A DNA stretch of 45,166 bases from an uncultured Collinsella sp. (GTDB lineage: Bacteria > Actinomycetota > Coriobacteriia > Coriobacteriales > Coriobacteriaceae): positions 1 to 45,166 of the forward strand of contig UQHR01000014.1 of assembly GCA_900540905.1 (NCBI GenBank). The letters are read 5' to 3'. Every line of letters begins with the position of its first letter. Positions within the stretch are counted from its first letter, which is position 1. The notes beneath the pieces were generated by a model. It saw only the letters and a list, made by a program, of their open reading frames with translations. It did not search any database and was not told where the DNA came from. Below are positions 7,799 to 14,680 of the stretch, piece after piece. Both the position numbers and the translations under genes were made by a program.

Positions 7799-9688
7799 AT
7801 GAACGGAGTTTTGCTCATGGTTGTGGCCGCGGCGGTGCTCGCCTGCGGCTATCTGGGCTACGGCCGATGGCTGGCCAACAAGTGGGGCGTTGACAAAGAG
7901 GCCCTCACGCCGGCCAAGCGCATGAAGGACGGCAAGAGCTTCTCGCCCGTCTCCGCCTTCACCGCGTTCTCGCACCAGTTCAGCTCGATCTGCGGTGCTG
8001 GTCCTGTCACGGGTACGATCGTCGCCATGGCCTTTGGCTGGCTGCCCGTCGTGCTCTGGGTCCTCGTCGGCGGCATCTTCTTTGGCGCCGTCCACGACTT
8101 TGGTGCCCTGTACGCTTCGATGAAGAACAACGGCAAGTCGCTCGCTCAGCTCATCGAGAAGTACATCGGCAAGACCGGCCGTCGCCTGTTCCTGCTGTTC
8201 TGCTGGCTGTTCTGCATCATCGTCATCGCCGCTTTCACCGACATGGTCTGCAAGACGTTCATGTTCACCCCGGCCCTTGACGCTTCTGGCGCTGCTACCG
8301 GTGCCATCGACTTCACCAAGTCCTATGCCGCCGGCTGCGCTGGCACCATCTCCATCCTGTTCACCTTCGTCGCCATGGCCTTTGGTTGGGCCCAGAAGAA
8401 GTTCAACCTCACCGGCGCTGCCGAGTTCGTCACCGGCGTGGTGCTCATGGTTCTCATGTTCGCCGTTGGTATGCAGTTCCCGGTTTATCTGACCAAGTTC
8501 CAGTGGTTCGCTGTCGTCATGGTCTACCTGGTCTTCGCTGGCGCTATGCCCATCCAGATGCTCAAGACCCCGCGCGACTACCTCACTTCCATCATGATGA
8601 TCGTCATGATCGCCTGCGCTGTCCTCGGCATCGTTGTCCTGGGTGTTCACGGCCAGGCTACGATGACCGCTCCGGTCTTCACTGGCTTCTCTGGTGCCTC
8701 CGGCATGATGTTCCCGGTCCTGTTTGTCTCTGTTGCTTGCGGCGCTCTCTCCGGTTTCCACAGCCTCGTTTCTTCTGGTACCTCCTCCAAGCAGGTTGAG
8801 AAGGAGCAGGACGCCGTCAAGGTCGGTTACGGCGCTATGGTCGTTGAGTCCTTCGTTGGCATCCTTGCCATCATCGTTGCCGGCATCATGTTCTCCGACA
8901 TGAACACCGCCGGTACCGGCGCCCTTAACGCCGGCGTCGCTTCCACCCCGTTCCAGATCTTTGCCGCTGGCATCTCCCGCGGTATGCAGGCCTTCGGTGT
9001 TGACGGCACGCTCGCTACCGTCTTCATGACCATGAACGTCTCCGCTCTGGCCCTGACCTCGCTCGACGCCGTCGCCCGCATCGCCCGCACCTCGTTCTCT
9101 GAGTTCTTTGCCCAGACCAACGACGCACTGGCCATCGAGTCCAAGGCCGGCTACATGAAGGTTCTCGGCAACCCCTGGTTCGCCACGGTCGTCACCCTGC
9201 TTCCCGGTCTCGCCCTCGCCTTTGGCGGCTATGCCAACATCTGGCCGCTCTTTGGTGCTTCCAACCAGCTGCTCGGCGGTATGACCATGATCACCCTCGC
9301 CGTGTTCTGCAAGTGCACCGGCCGCAAGGGTTGGATGCTCTACGTGCCCGTTGTCTTCCTGCTCTGCTGCACCTTCACTTCGCTGGTCCAGAGCGCCATG
9401 GGCTGCATGACCGCCGTCCAGGCCTACGGCTTCTTCGGCACCATCCCGGCTACCGCCACCACGGCTGCCGTCTCCGTCGCCGCCACCAAGGGCCTGCAGC
9501 TCGTCTTTGCCGTCCTGCTGATGGTCCTGGGCCTCATCGTTGCCGTCAACTGCCTCAAGGAGTTCTTCGGCAAGGAGGCCGGTTCCATGCCCGACGAGGA
9601 GCCCGAGTGGTCCGAGATGGGCAAGGCCGAGTATGGTCGCGCCGCTGCTGCTGAGGCTCCTGCCGATGCTGAGGCCGCCAAGGCTTAG
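7799..9688 (+). CDS. cstA: CstA-family carbon starvation / peptide-pyruvate transporter
   Basis: Integral membrane transporter of the CstA family, whose studied members move peptides or pyruvate with protons. The N-terminal part has the family landmarks FSPVSAFTAFSHQFSSICGAGPVTG and a GAVHDFGALYASMKNNGKS segment. Many hydrophobic helices follow, then a short acidic Ala-rich cytosolic tail. At 629 residues it is shorter than E. coli CstA (about 700) but normal for Gram-positive members. GAGGAGG precedes the ATG. Expression is probably set by the upstream attenuator, which hints at a link to branched-chain amino acid supply. The substrate cannot be told from sequence. Confidence 0.88.
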   Translation: MNGVLLMVVAAAVLACGYLGYGRWLANKWGVDKEALTPAKRMKDGKSFSPVSAFTAFSHQFSSICGAGPVTGTIVAMAFGWLPVVLWVLVGGIFFGAVHDFGALYASMKNNGKSLAQLIEKYIGKTGRRLFLLFCWLFCIIVIAAFTDMVCKTFMFTPALDASGAATGAIDFTKSYAAGCAGTISILFTFVAMAFGWAQKKFNLTGAAEFVTGVVLMVLMFAVGMQFPVYLTKFQWFAVVMVYLVFAGAMPIQMLKTPRDYLTSIMMIVMIACAVLGIVVLGVHGQATMTAPVFTGFSGASGMMFPVLFVSVACGALSGFHSLVSSGTSSKQVEKEQDAVKVGYGAMVVESFVGILAIIVAGIMFSDMNTAGTGALNAGVASTPFQIFAAGISRGMQAFGVDGTLATVFMTMNVSALALTSLDAVARIARTSFSEFFAQTNDALAIESKAGYMKVLGNPWFATVVTLLPGLALAFGGYANIWPLFGASNQLLGGMTMITLAVFCKCTGRKGWMLYVPVVFLLCCTFTSLVQSAMGCMTAVQAYGFFGTIPATATTAAVSVAATKGLQLVFAVLLMVLGLIVAVNCLKEFFGKEAGSMPDEEPEWSEMGKAEYGRAAAAEAPADAEAAKA

Positions 9689-9730
9689 CCGACCTGACGA
9701 GTTGAACGTCACATCTATATGACTCGGAAA

Positions 9731-9767
9731 GACCGGGTCCGCGACTTCGCGGGCTCGGTCCTTTTTT
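9731..9767 (+). terminator. Terminator of cstA
   Basis: A 13-bp stem with two G-T pairs (GACCGGGTCCGCG with CGCGGGCTCGGTC) is followed by six T, 43 bp after the cstA stop. Confidence 0.85.
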
Positions 9768-9830
9768 CATGCAAAAGCTGGTGACGCTCGAGTGTTCTCG
9801 CAGATGTTTTGCGTGGATAAGGGCGTGCGT

Positions 9831-9857
9831 TGTACCATATAGACGTATATGTGTACA
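9831..9857. promoter_or_regulatory. Operator-like palindrome before the Toprim gene
   Basis: An interrupted palindrome has half-sites TGTAC...TGTACA around CATATA-GACG-TATATG, 15 bp upstream of the preferred GTG start. It could bind a dimeric regulator, possibly the product itself. No paralogous site was noticed. Confidence 0.4.
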
Positions 9858-9872
9858 TATGAAAGGGGCCCC

Positions 9873-12047
9873 GTGGCCAAGACGGTATATTCCGATAACC
9901 AAAATAATGTCGATGCCCTGGCTGAACGCCTGAGCAGCCAGACGTCGCTTTCTGCCGAGCGTGCCAAGCTGGTTGCCTACGACCTGCTCTGCCGCAAGGC
10001 GCTCAAGATTAAGTCGAGTGCGCTGGCGCAGATTTTCCGCTCCGTCGATAAGGAATGTGACACCAAGGCGATGCGCGATGAGCTTATCGCGGCAAAAATC
10101 GTGACAAAGATCGAGGGTAGCGGCATTAACGGGCGCCCGGCGTTCTATACCATCAATGCCGAGATCAGCGATGTCCAGGAACAACCTACCGAGTCCGTCG
10201 AAGACTTTGTCGTCGAGGATTCTGCTGACGTGCCTGCTGTGGAAGAAGTTGCTCCGCGCGAGCATGTCGATACCGATGAGTTGCTCGATGAGAACGTCGT
10301 GCGTGCCTTTACGGCCAAGGCAGGACGCGGCGGTTTTGGCGGAGGTGGCAAGCGCGATGCGCAGCGCCGCGCCCAGCAGGAGCGCTTCCGTCGCGCCGTT
10401 GCTCGAAAGGGCGAGACGGATGCCGAGGCTGTTGAGACCGAGGTTGCTGCCGAGTCGCAGAAGCCCACGAAGGAGCAAAAGCCCGTGGAGGCCCAAGAGC
10501 CCAAGCGCCGTCGCGGTGCTCACTTTAAGGCTGCACAGCAGGATGCCGCGCGTGAGGTCGAAGAGTCTTCTGAGGTTGCAGACGATGTTGAGGAGTCTGC
10601 CAAGAAAGCTCCGGGTTCGTGTCGTCCCGGCCGCGGTTTTGCGGGACGCGCGTATCCCGTAAAGCGTCAGGAGAAGGGCGAGTCGGTTTCGACCACCCAG
10701 GACGAGAAGGCCGTTGAGCCGGCGGCTCGCGAGCAAAAGCCTGTTGAGCCGCAGCTTGAGGTTGATGCCGAGGCCAAGGGTCAGCAGCCTACTGATGAGC
10801 AGACGGAGCGGGGCGCGTCGAGCAAGCCTCGCCGCCGTCGCCATCGTGGGGGCCGCAGTTCCCATGCCGAGACTGCAACCGAGAAGACCACGCCGCAGAA
10901 CGAGGATGCGAAGGCCGAGGTTTCTTCGGGGCAGCCTAAGCGCCAGCCGGCGAAGGAGAGCAAGTTCGATCGTCCGCAGAAGCAGGCGTCTATGCCGAAG
11001 CACGAGCGCAATTCCCAAGGCGATTCTAAGCGCAAGTCTCAGAAGAAGCCGGAGTCTGCCGCAGCAGATACTGCTGCCCAGCAGCCCAAGTCGTCCGTCC
11101 ACGGCGAGGTCTCGGCGTTTGCCCTTGCCCGCGTTTTAGGCAGGCAGCTGCTCAAGGTTGTCCCTACGCCTACGGCGCTCTCTAAGATCAAGGAGCAGCA
11201 GACACAGATCGTAAAGGTCGAGGGCAAGGACGGCAAAAAGGCTCCGCAGCGCACTCAGCACAACGAGATGTCCAACCGCAAGATTGCCGAGGAAATCGCA
11301 ATCATCCAGGCCTGGATCGAGCAGAACCGAGGTGCCGATACGCCGGTTGCCTCGCGCCGCCAGCGTGCCTACCAGATCTTTAACGACGAGAAGGCTTTTG
11401 ACGGCAAGCACGGTGAGCGCCTGATCAGGCGTATGACCGAAAAGGGCATCAGCATGCAGGCGATCAAGGTCGCGCCCAATCGCCCCGTGCACTTTACGGG
11501 TTTCTTTACGCTGGGTGCCGACAAGCCGTTCATTATGGTCGAGAACCTGGACACCTACGACGAGATCGTCAAGCTGCTGCGTGGCCGCAAGCACGCCAAG
11601 CTCTTTGGCATCAAGGTGGGCGGCGTGATTTTTGGCGGCGGATGCAAGGCGAGCGTCTCGCATGCCCTGGACGATTATCTGGCCGAGATTGGCTATCGCT
11701 TTAACTACGTCTACTACGTGGGCGATATCGATCGCGAGGGCGCGCGCATCGTCGAGCAGGCTCGCAATGCCAATGTGGTTGAGATTCGTCTGCATGCCGG
11801 CATGTACCGCGCCATGCTCGCCGAGCATAAGCGTCGCGTGAAGGCCGGCGGAGAGTGCGAGCCCGCGGCTGCCAACCAGGGCGTGCCGCAGAACCTGGCG
11901 GCGACGATCAAGGATCTGCCCATGGTTACGCGCGTGCAGTTCCGCAATGTGCTGCGCGAGGGCGGGCGCATTCCGCAGGAGATTCTGATGACCGCCGACT
12001 ATCGGGATGGCGACTCGGGAAGCTTCGACCGCATGCTCAACAACTAG
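9873..12047 (+). CDS. Toprim-domain protein with JetD/DUF2220-like C-terminus
   Basis: I read three parts. Residues 1-95 look like a small helical or winged-helix domain. Residues about 100-400 are a low-complexity linker rich in Lys, Arg, Glu, Ala and Gln. Residues about 412-724 end in a Toprim-like module: Glu557 in MVENLDTYDE, a GGGCKASVSHALDDYL segment, then YVGDIDREG with Asp618 and Asp620. This Glu plus DxD set matches the metal site of Toprim nucleases and resembles the C-terminal domain of Wadjet JetD. No jetA, jetB or jetC genes are near, so it is not a standard Wadjet locus. The GTG at 9873 is preferred for its AAAGGGG; an ATG at 9849 lacks a ribosome site. Nuclease activity is an inference. 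Confidence 0.7.
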   Translation: MAKTVYSDNQNNVDALAERLSSQTSLSAERAKLVAYDLLCRKALKIKSSALAQIFRSVDKECDTKAMRDELIAAKIVTKIEGSGINGRPAFYTINAEISDVQEQPTESVEDFVVEDSADVPAVEEVAPREHVDTDELLDENVVRAFTAKAGRGGFGGGGKRDAQRRAQQERFRRAVARKGETDAEAVETEVAAESQKPTKEQKPVEAQEPKRRRGAHFKAAQQDAAREVEESSEVADDVEESAKKAPGSCRPGRGFAGRAYPVKRQEKGESVSTTQDEKAVEPAAREQKPVEPQLEVDAEAKGQQPTDEQTERGASSKPRRRRHRGGRSSHAETATEKTTPQNEDAKAEVSSGQPKRQPAKESKFDRPQKQASMPKHERNSQGDSKRKSQKKPESAAADTAAQQPKSSVHGEVSAFALARVLGRQLLKVVPTPTALSKIKEQQTQIVKVEGKDGKKAPQRTQHNEMSNRKIAEEIAIIQAWIEQNRGADTPVASRRQRAYQIFNDEKAFDGKHGERLIRRMTEKGISMQAIKVAPNRPVHFTGFFTLGADKPFIMVENLDTYDEIVKLLRGRKHAKLFGIKVGGVIFGGGCKASVSHALDDYLAEIGYRFNYVYYVGDIDREGARIVEQARNANVVEIRLHAGMYRAMLAEHKRRVKAGGECEPAAANQGVPQNLAATIKDLPMVTRVQFRNVLREGGRIPQEILMTADYRDGDSGSFDRMLNN

Positions 12048-12054
12048 GGCGTTC

Positions 12055-12191
12055 GGCCCCGGGAGAGTGGGGACACCGGCTTAGGTTTCCTGCTCTACAG
12101 TCCTGCTCACGACGGAGGCCACATTAAGTGGCCTCCTGTTCGTGCGGAACTCGCGATAAACCTAAGCCGGTGTCCCCACTCTCCCGGGGCC
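12055..12191. repeat. Long palindromic element, family 1, copy C
   Basis: Perfect 34-bp arms (12055-12088, 12158-12191) flank the 69-nt core in the same orientation as copy A. The inner stem is GGAGGCCAC/GTGGCCTCC, one compensated pair different from A. It starts 7 bp after the Toprim gene stop. The arms match no other copy apart from the TTT/AAA next to the core. Confidence 0.85.
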
Positions 12192-12306
12192 TGTGGTTAC
12201 TTGGTTGTTGCATGCGGCTCGCTTTTCGGAACAGGGCTGATAATTCTAGATGCAAGGCGCTCTTGGTCGTTATGGGCCTGGGGCGTCTGTCTTATATAGG
12301 TAGATT

Positions 12307-12336
12307 CCTTGCGGGTTCGAATCCCTCCGCTTGCTC
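12307..12336 (+). other. tRNA 3'-half-like fragment
   Basis: GGGTTCGAATCCCTCCG (12313-12329) is identical to the T-arm of the nearby tRNA-Gln but lies in inverted orientation, followed by CGCTTGCTCA. Upstream GCAAGGCG (about 12251) could pair with CGCTTGC, but a convincing D-arm and anticodon are missing. It may be a decayed tRNA or a recombination scar. Nothing else coding is seen in 12192-12384. Confidence 0.35.
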
Positions 12337-12384
12337 ACAAGAAAAGCCTCCCGATCGGCTATGCGTTCGAGAGACTTGTTTCTT

Positions 12385-12459
12385 TGGCTGGGACGGAGGG
12401 ATTCGAACCCCCAACAGCCGGCACCAAAAACCGGAGTTCTACCGTTGAACTACGTCCCA
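12385..12459 (-). tRNA. tRNA-Gln (anticodon TTG)
   Basis: On the minus strand TGGGACG and CGTCCCA form the 7-bp acceptor stem, followed by G and an encoded CCA. The anticodon stem CCGGT/GCCGG holds the loop TTTTGGT, giving anticodon TTG for CAA/CAG glutamine codons. The T-arm GGGGGTTCGAATCCCTC is canonical. Confidence 0.93.
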
Positions 12460-12497
12460 ATGTGTGGTGTTGCCCAAAAGCAACTCGTTTAGTTTAC

Positions 12498-13403
12498 CTA
12501 ATCTGCGAGGGCATCGCAAACGCCATCGAGCAGGCGTACGGCGAGTGTCTGCGCGTCGCTGGCCGTGAAGGTGCCGTTGTAGCGCGTCATGCCCGTGAGC
12601 TCAATGCGAATGCGAGCCGGCTTCTGCTGCGCGGCGACATTGGCAGTGCGGATGCGCTGGGCCAGGTTGTGGCACTCGGCGAGGGCAATCGTGGCGCGCG
12701 GTGCGGCGTCGGCGGGCAGCTCGTCGCTTGCAATCTCGAGCACCAGGTCAACGTCGGTTGGGGCCTCGGAGTCGCAGAGCATCATGCCGCTGTTGTCGGT
12801 CGTTGCCGTGGCGATATTCCACATGCGCGACGCAACACTGCGTGCGATGGGGTCCTCGCCGATAACGGCAATCTGGAAGCGCTCGAGCACGTTGGCGGCG
12901 CGAGCAAAACCGATGCGGGACTCGGCTTCGGTGACCGAGGGCTTGCCCTCCCACAAATGGTGCAGGCGGTTGATGTAGGCGTAGGTGTCCTGGAAGGCCA
13001 TGCCGTCGGCAAACAGGCCGACATTTTCCTGGAACTGCTGCAGGGCGGCCTCGGTATGCGGACCAAAGTAGCCGTCGTCTTCGCCACAGGCAAAGCCCAA
13101 AACGTTGAGAGCGCGCTGCAGGGCCTGCACATCGGCGCCATGGAAATTGGGCATGCGCAGATAGAGAGTGCGGTCGCCCAGCTTATACGAAGCGTCTACA
13201 AGGGCGCTCCAGCAGGGGATATCGACGGCATGACCGGCAGCAAGGCCGCTGTCGAGCCTGAAGGTGCTGACGGCCTGCTCAGTGGTGGCTCCAAAGTACT
13301 TGTCGGTGACTTCGGCGGCATCAATCGTGTAGCCGAGCTGCAGGAGACGAGACTGCACGTCCTCGACGGCTGCTCCTTGCATGCCCGTTGTAATAGGTTC
13401 CAT
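12498..13403 (-). CDS. Peptidoglycan-binding protein with two PG_binding_1 repeats
   Basis: Two consecutive peptidoglycan-binding repeats are visible: residues about 8-65 (AAVEDVQSRLLQLGY, then TDKYFGATTEQAVSTFR) and about 85-140 (DVQALQRALNVLGFACGEDDGYFGPHTEAALQQFQ in shorter segments). The C-terminal 130 residues are alpha/beta and may be a degenerate N-acetylmuramoyl amidase fold. I see no clear zinc His/Glu set, so catalysis is doubtful; CwlM-like regulators have such a layout. No signal peptide is present, pointing to a cytosolic role. AAAGGGG precedes the ATG. Upstream 13404-13541 holds only the promoter region and the end of the next gene. Confidence 0.7.
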   Translation of the reverse strand: MEPITTGMQGAAVEDVQSRLLQLGYTIDAAEVTDKYFGATTEQAVSTFRLDSGLAAGHAVDIPCWSALVDASYKLGDRTLYLRMPNFHGADVQALQRALNVLGFACGEDDGYFGPHTEAALQQFQENVGLFADGMAFQDTYAYINRLHHLWEGKPSVTEAESRIGFARAANVLERFQIAVIGEDPIARSVASRMWNIATATTDNSGMMLCDSEAPTDVDLVLEIASDELPADAAPRATIALAECHNLAQRIRTANVAAQQKPARIRIELTGMTRYNGTFTASDAQTLAVRLLDGVCDALAD

Positions 13404-13541
13404 GAACGAACCCCTTTCGGCGTACCATTCGTACTATTTGAGCGTCTGTCGGATAGACAACGCAAAGGGATGCATAAACATGCACTCAACAGTGTAGCAA
13501 GTTGTGCCTAAATACGCTGCTGACAGGTTTTATAACCCCCG

Positions 13542-14567
13542 TTAGTTAAGGCGCTCCACAAAGAAATCTGCCATGGAGAGGAACAGCTCGCGTGCGTGCG
13601 GATCAAGCTCAACGTTCTCGATGGCCGCTTTGGCCTTAGCGGTCAGGTCGAGCGCGTAAGTGTGGGCGTAATCGATGGAGCCGGTCTCTTGGAAGATCTC
13701 CACGGCGCGTGCGAGCTGCGCGGGATCATCGGTGCCCGAGGAAAGAATCGCCTCGACCTCGTCGTGGTAGCGCTCATCAGAGAGGGCATGTACGGCGACA
13801 AGCGTGCGCTTGCCCTCGGTGATGTCGGTGCGGAAGTCCTTGTTGGCGGCTTCCTTAGTGCCGACGAGGTTGAGCAGGTCGTCCTGAATCTGAAAGGCAA
13901 GGCCCGTGTGCAGGCCAAAGGCGCGCAGCGCTTCGATTTGCTTATCGCTGCCGCCGCCGATAATGGCTCCGGCGGCAAGCGGCGTGGCTCCGCTGTAAAA
14001 CGCGGTCTTGTGCGTAGCCATGTCCAGGTAGTCATCAACCGAGATATCAAAGCGCCCGTCACGGACCCAACCCAGGTCGAGTGCTTGACCCTCGATGGTG
14101 CGGACGATCATCTCGGTAAGCTCGTGGAGCACGCGCAGCTTCACGTCGGACTCAAGCGTAGGGTCGTCGAGAACCGTCTTGGTGACCATGGTGAGCGCCA
14201 GGTCGCCACAATTGATGGCAAGCCCCGTGCCCTCGGTAAGGTGCATGCAGGGCTTGCCTCGACGAAGCTGTCCGTTGTCGGCGATGTCGTCGTGGATCAG
14301 CGCGCCCGACTGGAAATGCTCGATGGCTGCCGCGGCGCTGCGGGCGCTCTCAAAGCTGCCGCCCACTGCGGTTGCGGCGAGCATGCAGATAAGCGGGCGG
14401 TGGCGCTTGCCGGCGTTGGCCGTAAAAGCCGAGAGCGGCGCGTACAGGTAGCGCTCGATATCGGCAGAGGTCGCCTGTCCGTCAAAGAACGTGGCCAGAT
14501 AGTCGTTAATCTGGTCAAAGTGTTGGGCTAAAAAGCTGGTAAACGGACTGGACACGGGTTCTCGCAT
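13542..14567 (-). CDS. Polyprenyl diphosphate synthase
   Basis: trans-Isoprenyl chain elongation using IPP, probably for menaquinone side chains or undecaprenyl precursors. The first Asp-rich motif is DDIAD (93-97) in ALIHDDIAD, with the GKRHRP substrate loop before it. The second motif is DDLLN (229-233), where the last Asp of the usual DDxxD is Asn. The second motif tolerates change, so activity is likely. The start at 14567 (MREP) is chosen for a weak AGAAAG ribosome site; an in-frame ATG at 14606 has none. The 341 residues fit the family. The product chain length cannot be read safely. Confidence 0.85.
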   Translation of the reverse strand: MREPVSSPFTSFLAQHFDQINDYLATFFDGQATSADIERYLYAPLSAFTANAGKRHRPLICMLAATAVGGSFESARSAAAAIEHFQSGALIHDDIADNGQLRRGKPCMHLTEGTGLAINCGDLALTMVTKTVLDDPTLESDVKLRVLHELTEMIVRTIEGQALDLGWVRDGRFDISVDDYLDMATHKTAFYSGATPLAAGAIIGGGSDKQIEALRAFGLHTGLAFQIQDDLLNLVGTKEAANKDFRTDITEGKRTLVAVHALSDERYHDEVEAILSSGTDDPAQLARAVEIFQETGSIDYAHTYALDLTAKAKAAIENVELDPHARELFLSMADFFVERLN

Positions 14568-14680
14568 TCTTTCTGAGGTTGCATTAATGCAATATGCAGA
14601 CAACATATTGCCACATCAGGGCGTTTGGCGCGGCAGTTTTGGCGATTTAGGACAACGGGCGTGCGTTTGATGGAGTGTGC

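Noticed and set aside
7640..9712. 690-codon open frame on the minus strand opposite cstA
   Set aside because: It is low-complexity (Gly, Asp, Glu, His-rich) and lies opposite a clear membrane transporter with biased codons; such antisense frames are typical by-products of GC-rich codon use.
9873..12047. A complete Wadjet defence locus
   Set aside because: Only a JetD-like C-terminal part is present; neighbours are cstA and tRNA-Gln, with no JetA, JetB or JetC-like genes in the window.
12251..12336. A second functional tRNA with variable arm
   Set aside because: Acceptor pairing needs a bulge, the D-arm is not recognisable and the best anticodon loop reads ATA, which is not a normal bacterial anticodon.
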